DNA from: Beroe forskalii | Lineage: Eukaryota > Ctenophora > Nuda > Beroida > Beroidae | DNA: 64,000 nucleotides | NCBI GenBank assembly: GCA_011033025.1 | Contig: WFMF01000442.1 | Location: 62,001-126,000 of the forward strand | Reading direction: 5' to 3' | Part shown: positions 48,901-60,209 of the stretch, piece after piece | Layout of the letters: each line of letters begins with the position of its first letter | How positions within the stretch are numbered: position 1 is the stretch's first letter | Position numbers and translations under genes: made by a program | Notes under the pieces: generated by a model | What the model was told of the DNA's origin: nothing | The model's database searches: none | The model's input: the letters and a program-made list of their open reading frames with translations, nothing else

Positions 48901-50269
48901 TCAATCAGTATGAATGCATGATACTACTGCTAGAAGATTTTAAATGAACGCGCATTTACGCAGTTTTAGATAGTTGCGTGGTTTAGGTTGGTTTCAAATT
49001 CGTAACACTCATGCTACAAAAATTGCATCAAATTTCTAAGAATTTGATCAATCTCTCCGTATATACTTCACGTATAAGTAAACAGATGAAGTAATGAGTA
49101 AGTGGGCTTATTTTGGCAATATCAAAACAATCACCTGTAACCAGTGACACGTTTGAATCAACGTTATGACCCGTAACTGCATACTTGGGAGTTGGATGAA
49201 TATCTATGAGAGGCAAAGTTAAATATTCGGTACTCTCTTTTTGGCTCGGCAAAGCAAGACGATTTTCAAGATGGGTTCTGAAATGTTTCGCTTCGGGGAG
49301 CCGAGGAGCAATTTTGAAAATTACACATACTTCATTGCCAAGTGCGAATGACAAACATGACGAAGGCTTATAGTGTACGGCACGCTTTTATCTGCAGAAA
49401 GGGTTGCTTTTGTGGAAATATTCGAGATTCCTATTTAAGAACACGGAATGGTCATCCTCAATTTTCTTTTAACACATTACCTTATCTATAAGGTTCTTTC
49501 ATGCGTAAGAAATTATTATAAACTTCCCTACGATTGGTTACTTTTGACAAATAATGCTTTGCAAGCGGGGCATTTTTCTGGAATGTTGAGATTCTTTGTG
49601 GTGTTCTCAAATATAAACTTTCTAGAATAAATTGAACAGTGAACTTGAGTACTTTTGTTGTGCTTAACCTGCGGTTACCCATCTGCCGTTTAGTGGTTTA
49701 GTAGTAGTCTGTATTTAAAAAATAAATATCGCTTGTTTCGACAGCTTGCTACACACTTCTGAATTCTGAACTGCTACAGAACTGTCATTTTAAAGTGCAA
49801 AACGGGGGAAATAAACACCTTGACACCTTGGTATATGTAGATAACTAACCAATGGTAAAATCATGAACTTTATTTTTAGCGCAACCAAAAGTTTAGGGGT
49901 ATCAATCTGGGCATTTTGACCACTGTAAACTAACAAATCCATTTTCATAGAAACTATTTCATAGAAAATATTCAGCCAGAGACTCGACCGCGATCGCTAA
50001 CTCAATATCAAATCATCATTGCAAAACACTTACATACAATGGCCTTTAAGTCAGGAAACTAAGAATGTCGAAAGTATGGCAAAGAACAGATGGGACCCGA
50101 TGGAAAAACCTAATGAAACTATGATGATTAACTATAATAATAATTACAAATAATACCATATCTATTTACCTGCCGGACTCAGTGACTTCCTTGGACATGA
50201 ATACCACGGAGTTGTCGTCCTTCTTTACTACGTAGAGAGTGAGATCTGGTAGCATCTTATCCTCGAACG
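30946..50269 (-). CDS. EFCAB7: EFCAB7-like EF-hand protein, C-terminal half
   Basis: Exons, 5' to 3' on the minus strand: 50170-50269, 48148-48289, 39208-39362, 37042-37190, 36700-36790, 34109-34194, 32797-32904, 30946-31038. Borders are GT/AG and phases agree, except that the 48-kb exon is 1 bp too long (in-frame TAG at 48160-48162). About 307 residues are visible. They align along their length with my recollection of the second half of human EFCAB7: LTLYVVKKDD, an EF-hand loop DLNGDRLLSRQE, LTSMGYNEALLLVK, WHMDIYSD, and NKTM joined to ICHHFSPEL. Human EFCAB7 (629 residues) works with IQCE to anchor the EVC/EVC2 complex at the cilium base for Hedgehog signalling; the same role here is inference. 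N-terminal exons were not found below 61.5 kb. Several 5' splice sites are embedded in tandem repeats. The acceptor at 34195 is purine-rich and weak. Confidence 0.72.
32694..32815 (-). repeat. 24-bp repeat containing five 5' splice sites
   Basis: On the gene strand the unit CAACCCAACAAAACCATG/GTGAGT (exon tail, then donor) occurs about five times. The donor GTs are at 32796, 32771, 32747, 32723 and 32699. The first belongs to EFCAB7-like exon 32797-32904. Since 24 is a multiple of three, use of distal donors would be in frame across identical units, adding QPNKTMVS repeats. Confidence 0.85.
34040..34110 (-). repeat. Duplicated 5' splice site after exon 34109-34194
   Basis: TGGTAAGTTATTGAGAAAA at the donor is repeated about 28 bp downstream as TGGTAAGTTGTTGAGAAAA. 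Confidence 0.7.
34860..36445. mobile_element. Nested palindromic (foldback) element
   Basis: Arms of about 550 bp, 34992-35550 and 35899-36445, are inverted copies (outer ends ATCTTATATATAATTTCG and its complement). The 350-bp spacer contains the reverse complement of the segment just outside the left arm (34864-34998), so two palindromes overlap. There is no coding capacity. It lies in an EFCAB7-like intron. Confidence 0.8.
36446..36683. repeat. 15-bp minisatellite, about 16 copies
   Basis: The unit TTATGAACTAATAAA, with GAACG and GACCT variants, starts 16 bp beyond the 5' splice site of EFCAB7-like exon 36700-36790. It abuts the right arm of the foldback element. Confidence 0.9.
36957..37055 (-). 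repeat. Repeats of an exon tail plus 5' splice site
   Basis: The end of exon 37042-37190 reads CTAGTCAAG/GTATACC. Downstream in the intron follow CTAGTCAACTATACC, CTAGTCAACTAGTCAA and CTAGTCAAGGAAAT, degenerate copies of the same border. Confidence 0.75.
38326..38742 (-). pseudogene. Non-LTR retrotransposon ORF1-like domain fragment
   Basis: About 138 codons without a stop begin VIEKVNDEERRSNNLMIF and contain IRPIRLECQNRGDVEFAL, VYLSPDRTKEQR and HYFIRNNKV, ending in TGA. This arrangement is familiar from ORF1-type proteins of invertebrate LINEs and related coiled-coil proteins, where it forms an RNA-binding core. No reverse transcriptase lies beside it, so I take it as a 5'-part remnant. It sits in an EFCAB7-like intron in the same orientation. 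A CAG directly before the first codon could act as a splice acceptor, so exonisation is possible. Confidence 0.6.
39188..39255 (-). repeat. 21-bp triplication across the 5' splice site of the EF-hand exon
   Basis: ATGTGGAGCGTCATCAAAG occurs three times. The first two copies are exonic (WSVIKDMWSVIK); the third is intronic. The donor after the first copy reads AT instead of GT, while the second reads GTATGT and is used. Confidence 0.8.
39538..39577 (-). repeat. Decoy copy of the EF-hand exon start and acceptor
   Basis: CAG/GAAGGTGCTAGAGAACG, the acceptor and start of exon 39208-39362, is repeated about 210 bp upstream with few changes and then diverges. Confidence 0.7.
39584..39948. mobile_element. 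Foldback MITE-like element, GTTGTTTAA ends
   Basis: GTTGTTTAAAATA at the left and CGTATTAAACAAC at the right, with internal TACGTATTTTT and its complement. The same terminal theme occurs in the element at 58012-58772, suggesting one family. Confidence 0.55.
40862..41060 (+). mobile_element. tRNA-like SINE segment in the left arm
   Basis: A-box TGGTGTAGTGG and B-box AGTTTGAATCC at tRNA spacing; its inverted twin at about 42640-42806 has the stricter AGTTCGAATCC. The ends do not pair as an acceptor stem, so this is not a tRNA gene. Confidence 0.6.
41732..42452 (-). pseudogene. Coding-like fragments in the loop of a large inverted repeat
   Basis: On the minus strand, an AAG TAC GAG AAG segment (KYEKLAENIHEAGT) is followed after a frame change by LLTVEVGTRGYVAKR, closing with a stop at 42283. 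The KYEKL...VEVG.RG pattern recalls the C-terminal region of reverse-transcriptase-bearing mobile elements. A second, overlapping frame reads KHAVIKILKANNAVFPFHL and continues to about 42100. A third short piece (IVMDEVALQTSQLLAIDM) follows an AG at about 41793. I cannot identify the latter two. All are broken and look like captured or decayed coding sequence. Confidence 0.4.
42640..42806 (-). mobile_element. tRNA-like SINE segment in the right arm
   Basis: Inverted copy of the 40862-41060 segment, with pol III A and B boxes on the minus strand. Confidence 0.6.
45021..45140. mobile_element. MITE-like repeat, copy 2 of the 126-280 family
   Basis: GAACTGAAGTTTGCGC at the left, GCGCAAACTACAGTTCAAAC at the right, with internal ACATGTCTGTATGCCGC. 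Confidence 0.6.
45879..46080. mobile_element. Palindromic MITE of about 200 bp
   Basis: ATTATGAATTTGCGAATTGC and ATGATACCAAATGGACCAAT at the left are matched inverted by ATTGGTCCATTTGGTATC and AATTCATAATAA at the right. It is almost all inverted repeat. Confidence 0.75.
47283..48190 (-). repeat. 41-bp array of exon tail plus 5' splice site, about 22 copies
   Basis: On the gene strand each unit reads AAACTCAGTGCTGACGCCAG, then GTTAGTGTCAAGACGGAC. That is the end of EFCAB7-like exon 48148-48289 (KLSADAR), a CAG/GTTAGT donor and the preceding exon bases again. Nearly every unit keeps the donor. The unit nearest the exon has a 1-bp insertion (AAACCTTAGTGC). Confidence 0.92.
49028..49354 (-). other. 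108-codon open frame in an EFCAB7-like intron
   Basis: An ATG-initiated frame (MSFALGNEVCVIFKIAPRL...) lies in the intron between exons 48148-48289 and 50170-50269. I do not recognise it; it may be chance or transposon debris. Confidence 0.2.
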
Positions 50270-53200
50270 CTGAGAAATGGAGGATTAGATATAGGTTACG
50301 TTTTTTAAGTTGTTAACACTGTAATGGTGACAGTTGGAACTGCAGTTTGGAAGTTTGCGCATCTTTTGTGTGACGTGTGTGCGGTTAAGTTTGCGCGGCG
50401 TAAAGACACGTTATTTATTTTTTTGAAATTCAGGGGATGGGGGAAGGATTTGACACAGGATGAAGCTATGGAAGTATTTCATGTGCTACAGCATTATGTA
50501 AGCAAACTTTGTCATGTGGGGGTGGAGAGTTATCAGCTAAAAAGGTATGTGCTGCACTGGCTAATACAGTGGAAGTCTAAGCTGGGAACTGAAACTGCAG
50601 AGTGCAGGGTTTCGTACAGGATATGAATATAAATGCTTAAATATGGTCTGGTCTGTACCCACGTCCTACAAGTGTGATTGATTCAACGGAAACGCCTAGA
50701 CTTAAGATTATCGGGTTATCAAATAATAATAAAGTACTTGAAATAGCAGATGAAGGTGGTTGAATCAAGCGTGGCTTGAAAGCCTGAAGTTCATACTGTT
50801 CAGAGGTTGGGAGGGGTTGAGTGGCACCACACTTCACACTCACATTCATTTCAGAGTTATCGTAACATCGACGGTCACAATAATATTGCTAGCTCATGCT
50901 CTGAGTCCTGATTGGTCAATCGTGATCCAATCTACAAATGATTTTTTGATGCTCTTGGTAAGATATTCACTGTTAAGGGGCCTGTAGATATATAAAAATT
51001 CACGCCCGGTTGGTGTTTTTGGTGCACAATCCGTCTTCCACTTTCCTACACACGTTTCAGCCGAGCCGCAGCCGAGTGTATTCTGTAGAAGTAAAATTCT
51101 CGCTGATTTTCTCAGGAAGTCAGGATGTCTCATGGTTTCTGGGTGATGCTTGAATGAAGATATTTTTAAAATTCAGTATAAATTTATGATACCATAAATT
51201 AGTGCGTGGCTGCGAAGATACCAGGAACTTGACATTCAGTTGTTTATAGTTAAATTATTAAATACCCGCCGAGTTCAATTTCCTCACTTCACAGGGTTAT
51301 GCAATTTGATTTACAATAAATACATGTATGTTAATTTTAAGTTAATGTAAGGTCGTTTATTTCAAGGTCATTCAATGGAGATTTCGACATATCCCGTCAT
51401 AAGACTAAGAGCCATAACCCAAAAAATTCTTCTTGTCTAAAGTGATCTGGCCACGAGATCCTGTTTTCAATTTAACAGAGGTTCATACTTCATGGGAGTT
51501 CCTCTTGCCGCAGCGACCGAAGGTCGCGGGTTTGGTTTTCTATCGATCATAGACCCTTCCGAGTAACGCGCCGCGCACTGCTCGTGGTTGTATCACCAGG
51601 CAAGGGTTTTCCTAGTTATTTTCAATTTCACTCGCAGTTGCATTATGGAAATTTTAATAACCTTCCTCATATAATCTTGCCGGACAATCTTTCAAATGCC
51701 ACTTCCCCGGCCGCTAATTGGTGATTGAGCTATAATCTTGCTGAAGAAAAATGACATGAAAATCACTCTTCAGAAAAATTTAATTGCTTTGTTGACCCGA
51801 TAAAAATTGAGATTTATTAAATTGGAGTCTTTCGCAGACGGATGGGATATTAAAAGGTATAAGATCTTTATGAGTTTATGATCTTAAATGATATTGGTAG
51901 ATTTGTTATTCGAAACGTTTCGTAGTATTCAACTTTTCATAAATATCGCACCTGTTAAATTATTCTCTTAAATTATTCTCTTAAATTATTCTCTTAAATT
52001 ATTCTCTTAAATTATTCTTCGGGTCACTTATCTTAATATTATTAATTAATAATAAAGGTCTCAATTTCCTCGGATTGAACGGTTTACAACATGGGTAACG
52101 CGCACATGATTGTCTAGCAAATTTTAAAATCTTGAATTTTCAGGAAGTCTAGGTTTGATTTAAATAAATTAAAATTTAATAAGACGGCTCTTTAACATTT
52201 TTTAATTCTTGATTGTCATTAATTCCAGTCTAATAAAGCCATCCAGAAACTCTAAAACTCCAATTAAAAAATGAACTAATGAAGGCTCTAATACTGAACT
52301 CTTTTTAATGCTTGTCCAGAAATTAAACTCCGATAAGACTTAATTCCGTGCCACGTTCGTCGCGCACTTACAAAGGTAAGATGAACAAGAGGCGTTTCAT
52401 CGTCATCAACTCCTACATTGCGCTATGATAATGACGAAATCTTTATTTTCTCGTTTGGGCATATATTATACTACCACATATTATAATCTTATGATGATAT
52501 TAAAACCGGGGCTGTGATTTCACGCATAGTATGCTAATAAGTTCAGAAGTTCATTGCTAAGTAATAAAGTAATAACGCACTGCACCAACAAGAATTAAGA
52601 TAATGTGAAAATTAAAATATTACGTCAATATTACGCGGGCTAAAAATTCAGCTTCAGTCACGCACTCACGTTATGAGATTTCACTTGCTCTTAGCTGAAT
52701 GATCAGATCACCGTTTATTAGTCGCATACGATGTCAGTTTATTAAATCAGAATTATTTTTCAAAATCAGTTTCTTTTACGTTGTCGCAGAGACTATAATC
52801 ATCATTAATCAGTTGCTCGGGAAGGCTTGGGAAGAGAACAAAACCATCGATGAAAATTGAATATGGAAACTCTGAATTTTCTGGCTATGATTTTTTTCTT
52901 GAGGACACTCCTTTTCACTCTATAGATCTAAATGAATATATGTGTGGCAACTTATTCCAATGAGTCTTTTCATGAATCTGCGGTATTTCTTACAAACTTA
53001 GCGTTCTTCATACTAGTTCTAAATGAGTCTTTCTACTTTTCTAAGTCATTACTACTTTGGTTTGTTCAGTAATTTATAAATTACTACTTTACTTTGTTCA
53101 GTCGCTAAGTTACCAGAACTTATAAATCTCGTTAGGGTAAGAGGAAGTGTAAGGTTATGCAACCCAGACGAAGGTTTATAAATGCACCATTCAGAGTACT

Positions 53201-53456
53201 AAGTAAAGCAAGCCCTAAAATTAGATGCCGATTATAACCGCTTAATAAGCAATTTTATGCACTTGGGATCTATAATGAATTTCAATCATTATAATCTAGG
53301 GAGTAGATCATTGCGCAACAATATTCATCAGAAACGATAGTTACTATTTAAAAACGGGAAACCTGGGAATGCGTGATATTTCTTGTTTTTGAATTAAACA
53401 TTTTCGCAGGTCTATAAAATCTCTAGACTTGCTTTTTAGACAACCAATGCAATGAG

Positions 53457-53532
53457 GAACAAGAATTGCGCCTGCCGGCGCATTTCTTGTGCCCGTTGTT
53501 CCCGTATGCAGGCGCTTAATTTCCTGTTCCCC
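53457..53532 (+). repeat. Dispersed hairpin repeat, copy 2
   Basis: Nearly matches 15554-15628: GAACAAGAATTGCGCCTGCC, then CGTATGCAGGCGCTTAATTT. Confidence 0.6.
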
Positions 53533-54654
53533 GGGGCTGGTATAAAAACATGCCATCATTTGATCGTCGACCATTGCACGTCTCGCTTACTGACACCATT
53601 AGTTGACGATAAAACACTGCTATCAAGTGTCACATCATGATACCAAAGTACCAACATCATTGAATCAATTTTATAAATACTTCATCCATAAGTATAGACT
53701 GAAAACAATAATTGCGCTCGTTTTCTCTAACATCGGCGAGCGCTTAAATTTCATGAAACAGTTAAGTCCGTACGTGATCATAAATCGCACGTGCATTTTA
53801 TTGCGCGCGCAACACCTGCCATGTTCTGTTGCCCGCAACACCTGCTGCCATGTTCTGTGTTCTGTTTGTACCCATTCATTCTTGGTTGTTTCTTTTGAGT
53901 TTTGTGTGACATCGTGCCCATATCAAGCGTTGCGCATTATCAAACATTTCCATTGATGACAATAATTATATCATACGAAATCGCATTATTTTCTGTCCTT
54001 GCAAGCTTCTGCAGTTTGAGTTTATGTTGCTCAGCAGTCAGCTATCACAGTCAGGGCTCATTTTAAAATTAAAACTTGATCGAGGATTTCTCATGGTGAC
54101 TATTGATATTATACCTGGGCATCGGAATTTGTGATTTTAAGATCAACTTGAAGAGAAGGATTTACTAACCAAGATAGAAGATTCAGATATCGTTAATTCA
54201 TCAGGATTCAGGTACCAGGGCAAAATTTCATCTCTTACTTTCCTCAGCTCAATTGCTAAGGTCAATAATCATACATTGATCAAACTCAAATTGCACATTG
54301 TGAATTGTCTCCTGTTTGAAAGAAAAAATGTTAAAATTTGATTGAAACTCAATCAAAATTTGATGAAAATTTCCATGAAAATCGATGAACATTCATGCAC
54401 CTCTTGTCATTGACAAGTTTGGTGAAATTGAAGAATAATGAAGTTGTTGAAAAGAATCAATCTCCAATGTTCAGCATTAGGATGGACAGAGCATTGAACT
54501 GGAATACCTGTAAGCAAGCTGCAGTGCGCATTGTACGGGATACCACTACACCAAGCTATATTGACGCGAGTGATATTATAAAGGAGCAGCTGAATGCTTG
54601 AAAATGGAGCATACGTGCATACACGTACATACACGCATACCAAATCGGATCACA

Positions 54655-54785
54655 CCACCTATTTCAGATTTAACAGTACGCAAAGGTAGTATACACACAA
54701 CCCCCACAAAACACGATCTCTGCTAACCTTTTCTCAATGCCTTTTTGTAAAACAAAAACGCGATTGGGAACAGGAAAAAATAGGA
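54655..54785 (+). repeat. Dispersed repeat family B, full copy
   Basis: CCACCTATTTCAGATTTAAC to CGCGATTGGGAACAGGAAAA matches the inverted copy at 16995-17130 over its length. Confidence 0.65.
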
Positions 54786-57700
54786 GCTTCAATAATCAAT
54801 ACTTTTCTTTGGAAGTATCCCTTAGGCAAAGCAAAGACGAAAAGTCTCGCCGCCTCGTTATAATATAGATCAATCCAATTCAATATATTTATGGTGGAAA
54901 CTTCAAAGCCACTCGTTCGTTACTATTTTTGGCTTTTACTCCTTTACTACAACTCTTTATAAGGGAATATATACTTCAACATTAGATCTGTTTTGCTACG
55001 TAAAATAAAGCAATAAAACATTATAAGTGGAGGGTCTCCCCACGCGCAGTAACTCACGCTGTCACGCACAAAGAGAAACGTTTTCAAGATATTATGAGAT
55101 TATCACAGTTCTCTCCAAAGTGCATTTCAATTTGCAATATATTCCCGCAGGAGACCATCTCGATCATCATGATTCATGGTGTACTTCATTAGCTCTTCCT
55201 ATAGTAGAATACTGGGATAATGCGTGAATATATGTCACACTCAGCAAAATGATTGATTTGAATAAATTCTGATATTCCTCTTATATTGCGAACTCGTTTA
55301 GTGAAAATATTTCATTATTTCTTTTTAAATTAAATTCTAATTTTACTTGCCTTAGGTCTTGGTTTCGGAAAAAAATACATAGCGCAAAACAGCAAGCGCG
55401 AGCAATTGTGTTGGTTTTTCATTTGATCAATTCATTCCATCGACGCGAAACGATGCAGGTGCTTAACATTGAATTATATAATTCTTATATTGTAATTGAC
55501 TTTTTATTTTGTCTTAATTATTTGTGAAGTGTATAGTCTTTATTTGCTTATGAAAATTTCCCAAGAGTGTTATTTATAGTTCCTTGAATTGCCCTGAAAT
55601 ACTGAAATAAAACTGTCCAAAATATTTTCTTTTTAATTTTTCCTAATTTTACGCATGTCGGACATAGATGTTTTTAATTCCTGTTTAATTCAATGATTTT
55701 CGAAAGCTTCCCCCGCGCAGATGACCATGAACCCTCTCGAATCTTGCGTACCTCGATTAACGCTTAAGCCTTAAACTTCTACTTCTTAAAATAAAGTTCA
55801 GCATTATATGAACTTATGAAGGACAAATACCTCCAATGACTTTCTGTCAGGCCTAAGACAAAGATATTTCGCGTCATCAATTCCCTTCACTTAGTCACAA
55901 TAATGACGACACCTATTGAGCTATTAAGCTATAATTGACAGTTGTCAGTCTCCTTATTAAAATGTGAAGTAAGTCGGAGTCTTGGGGTTCTGGACTGAGT
56001 GAAATGGACAGATTAAAACGTCGTGTAGGAAGGCCTCCACAAGTCTATATTAGCATTTCAGCAAGTTGGTAATATATCTTGTGCGTTGTAGGTATATATT
56101 ATGCCTGAATAATTTACTGTCATAATTTACTGTTATAATTTACTGTTATAAGTTATCAATCAATGTCATATCAAATACGGAAATATATCATAATATTCTC
56201 CGATCACCATAATCAGTAAGCCACCTTGGACCGGGTAAATTCCCGTTCAGATGGAGGGAATATTACAGTTTACAATTGCCCATAGCATATATTCTCATAT
56301 ATGTAGCATTTCGGTTTTTGCCCAATGAGTGAGCTGGGTTTGTTTGATACAGCCCGGTGATTGGCCGAGTGATGTCTGAAGTGGTGCGGGTAAATAAGTT
56401 GCATTATTCAACTGATTATTAAAGTAAATTCTTATTTTCTCTGATTGCGACGTACTACGTTTATGATCGTAAGGTTAATGATCGTTATCAAAGGAACATC
56501 AGAATTTATTTTAATCATCAGTTGATGCGACTTATGAACATCAGACCGCTTGAATACTTGTTCCTCTCACACGAGCGAATAATTGACGGATTGATGTGCC
56601 ATTTTAATCCATGACATTCACATCACTGCAGTAACCACATCCTATAGCCTTATAGTTATACTACAAAGATAACCTTATAGCTACTACAAAGATCTATATT
56701 AAAATAACTTAAACCAATCCTTTGAGAGCATTTAAGTTGAGCTGTCACATATTGTCAAATAATGAACCAACATTTACAAGCTCACTCGAAGTTTTAATCG
56801 GAATATTATATGAATATTTCATTTCCATGAAAATATAAAACCGTTTTTTGACCCTGGTTTCCTGAAGTTGTATTTTAACGCCGTGATAAGCCCAGTTTTT
56901 AAGCGGCTCATTTTGGCATTATGCGTTTCCCTACTTTTGATTGATTGTAAATCAAAATTAAGCTCCTCGCTGCAATTATCATTAGATTCTAATAGCTGAT
57001 ACTTTTAATTTTCACGCCGTTGAATTGCTTTGAGATAACGTCTACAGCATCGTGAATGAAAAAGCACCCAATCAACGAACTTCAAGAGATGATCGTCTAA
57101 GATAAATTAATTTTCAAAATCGTTTTCAAAAGTCTCTATCTCCTTCCAACGCCCATAATTAAGCCCGCCCATAATATACTGCCCGAAAAAAATTGCCTAT
57201 GACAAAAAGGTGCTTTATTGTTTAACTTACCGCTTCACTTTTTACAAGTTCCTTATACTTTGAGACATTACGGAATTACCGACTTGAATAAGTTGATATC
57301 GTGCTATCATGAATTGAATGAATTATTCCCTGACTAACCACCATATTTAAAAGGACTGAATATTCTAAGACTAAGTACTTATAAGAAATCTGATGGTCAT
57401 ACAACTATATTGACGAATGTGGGTCCCACATATTCGTCCCACATTGTGTGACGCTTCTTAGATGAACAGTGGTGTGATCGTCGCTTATCAGTGATATGAT
57501 ATCCTTTTGATCTCGAAGGTCTAACTTCTTATAAGAAGGTTGTTTCATATTATATGTCAGTATTTTTTAGCCATTTCACCGCATCAATGCCCCAGGCCCC
57601 TCCCTCCCCTCTGTCAGCATTGGCATCTGAATTCAGCTTAGGTCTGACCCCCTCCTCACCCGTCAGCCTTTGGAAAACCCCGGTTCCTCTCTCTGACTGC

Positions 57701-58011
57701 TGACGCATGCGACTGCAACTCCCTAGGTTCTAAGGACAGTTAGAGGTATTCTCATAGGATGGTCAAATGTCAAAATGACAACGTTTTAAGGTTCTAAAAT
57801 CTAAATAATAACACACCGATGGAAATTATTATCACGTGCCATTGCTTGTCGCTGGCCTGCAACTCAATTTCAGTGCTGAGCTTTGAGTAGGTTCGGTACG
57901 TTTCTAGGTTTGGTTCGAGAGCGCAACTCAGCATATTTCGAGTTTTGATATATACAAATTACATCGAAATATCAAAATAGACCGAGCCGAGCAATCGTAC
58001 CGAACCAAGGC

Positions 58012-58772
58012 TGTTAAATAAGTATTTTTTAAAATAAGACAAAATACGTATTTTTGGCAGAAAACGCCGTATTTTTTCCTCTCCAATTCACGTATTAGCA
58101 ACATCGAAATTTTGGTAGGGGGTATACCAATGACCCCCTACTGACCCCCTACTGACCCCCTGCTGCCCTCCTTCTGACCCCCTACTGAACCCCTGCTGGC
58201 CCCCTACTGACCCCTGGTGAACCCCTGCTGACCCCCTACTGAACCCCTGCTGACCCCCTACTGACCCACTGGTGAACCCCTACTGACCTCCTGGTGAACC
58301 CCTACTGACCACTTTCTGATCATTGTCTCAATTCTTATCATGAGAGATTTTTAACATCTAAAAGCTCTTTAAATTTCACTTTGCCTTATCACAAAGTAAT
58401 AAGGCAAATGACCAGTCGACCGATGTACCCTCAACACCAAAATACCATGAACAGTATCACACCTTTTATGTTAAGTATGTTAGTATTTTAGTTACTGACC
58501 ACTTTCTGATCATTGTTTCAATTCTTATCATGAGAGATTTTTAACATCTAAATGCACTTTAAATTTCACTTCGCCTTATCACAAAGGGGGTCAGCAGGAG
58601 TTCAACAGGGGGTCGGTGGGGGTCAGCAGGGGTTCAGTAGGGGGTCAGCAGGGGGTCAGCAGGGGGTCAGTAGGGGATCAGCAGGGGGTCAGTAGGGGGT
58701 CATTGGTGTGCAAAAATCATTGAAAAAATACTACGTACTTACTTCTGGAGAAAAATACGCGTATTTAACAAT
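58012..58772. mobile_element. Foldback element with 10-bp repeat arms
   Basis: Ends TGTTAAATA and TATTTAACA enclose TACGTATTTTT motifs. A left array of ACCCCCTACTG/ACCCCCTGCTG (58131-58310) opposes a right array of GGGGGTCAGCA (58587-58700). The centre has a direct repeat, TTCTGATCATTGTCTCAATT at about 58314 and again near 58503. Same architecture as 4148-4717. Confidence 0.8.
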
Positions 58773-59661
58773 CCTATTAGCCTGTTCCACATAGTGGTTG
58801 GTGCGATTTCTTGCCTCGTATTTGATGATCATGACAAAATGTGCGTGACATTATAATTGATTTAAATATCTTTCAAATTATGTTTTTGAATATTGGGATT
58901 AGTCATAACGTGCACAGACGTGGCTATGTTGAGTGTTGACAACGGCGGGATGTTCATAATATTCAGTATTCCCCATTCATATTGCACTTGTAATTAAATG
59001 AAATAAATTGAAGTATCAAACTTAAAAGCTTTTAAACCAAATTGAGAAATTGGGCCCATGATATTAGCTTAAAATACGATGGGAATCGTTTTATAATAAT
59101 TTAAAACTTTTGGTTATTTTGTGCGAGATATTGACACTGAAAGTTGATCACATGAGGGCATCACCAAGGCTGGAAATGGGGATGTAACCACATAACTTGG
59201 GCACGTGGAATCAATTTACTTTAAAGCCATGTGATCAAAGATCATTATTTAAGTCACGGTTATTACATGAAACTTTGATGAACTTGCTAACCTATGTGGA
59301 GGGAGGCAATTTCAGGAATGGGGTATCAAATTGCTAAATTGCAATTTAGGATTTGATTTGACAGTTTTTAAAGTTGAATATTTGTATTTTGTGCATCAGT
59401 TTTCGATTAAGCTCACAAAACTTAAAATTCGTTTCCATCTCTGCAGTCTTTCTTCCATGTTAACTTTGGTTATGTTTTGTTCTGAATTTATATCTAACTT
59501 GAATAGTAGCAGTATCTAGGGTGTCAATCGTCAGGTTTTAAGTAGCATTAAGTTTGGCAATGAATTCTTTAACTCACCCTGATCCAAATACCCCCAAATC
59601 ATCCAAATCAGCAAGATTATTCAACATGGCCCCTTCTAATAACCTCCAACAATCACCTCAG

Positions 59662-59744
59662 ATATGGCAATATTCGGTGATGTAATCATCCCAGGGAGAA
59701 ATGGAACAGTCTACGTGATTCACAGGGGAACTGTGTCTGACCAG
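59662..59744 (+). CDS. Possible orphan exon of a cyclic-nucleotide-binding domain
   Basis: A CAG at 59659-59661 and a GTATAT at 59745 bracket an open segment reading MAIFGDVIIPGRNG and TVYVIHRGTVSDQ. The spacing of GDVII, Y-V-I and G-T-V resembles the first beta strands of cyclic-nucleotide-binding domains in HCN or CNG channels. At 27 residues, and with no neighbouring exon recognised, it may be a lone exon of a larger gene, a fragment or a coincidence. Confidence 0.25.
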
Positions 59745-59763
59745 GTATATACCACATGTAATC

Positions 59764-60209
59764 TACTTAGTGCATTTGAATAATTCTGTCTTGGTCACGT
59801 GACCCAAAAGTTTGATCTGACCTGGGGCAGGAACTGAACCACTTGAATAGACTTTAATAGTTGGAGTGTCACTTCCAGATTCCATGAACTAGAAGTTTCA
59901 AGTCTGTTGACCTGGGATAGAAACTGAAGCGCCTACAGACTTGAAAAGTGGAAACACTCATGAGTTCATAATATGGAGTGTCGCCTCCACAATCCATGAA
60001 CTAGAAGTTTCAAGTCTGTTGACCTGGGATAGAAACTGAAGCACCTACAGACTTGAAAAGACTCATGAGTGCATATTAATATGGAGTGTCGCCTCCACAT
60101 TCATGAACTAGAAGTTTCAGTTTCAGTTAGTGTTTCAGTTTCTATATTAGGTCAGTTCTAAATTCTGGGTCACGTGACCAAGACAGCACTATTCAAATGC
60201 ACTAAGTTC
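59764..60209. mobile_element. Short foldback element with internal tandem repeat
   Basis: Inverted ends of about 42 bp (ACTTAGTGCATTTGAATAAT and its complement), each including TGGTCACGTGACC. The interior has two and a half copies of a ~113-bp unit containing TAGAAGTTTCAAGTCTGTTG. Confidence 0.75.

Larger units (their letters stand above)
50270..59661. other. Region upstream of the last EFCAB7-like exon seen
   Basis: I could place no N-terminal EFCAB7 exon and no other gene here. Contents: half a MITE at 50325-50415, a short AAATTATTCTCTT repeat at 51956-52015, dispersed repeats at 53457 and 54655, and a foldback element at 58012. Confidence 0.45.

Noticed and set aside
50324-50626. 100-codon plus-strand frame
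   Set aside because: It starts within a MITE-like repeat and resembles no family; no splice or promoter support.
57585-57720. Possible minus-strand exon before a GGTGAGG
   Set aside because: No recognisable protein, no phase partner, and composition could be chance.
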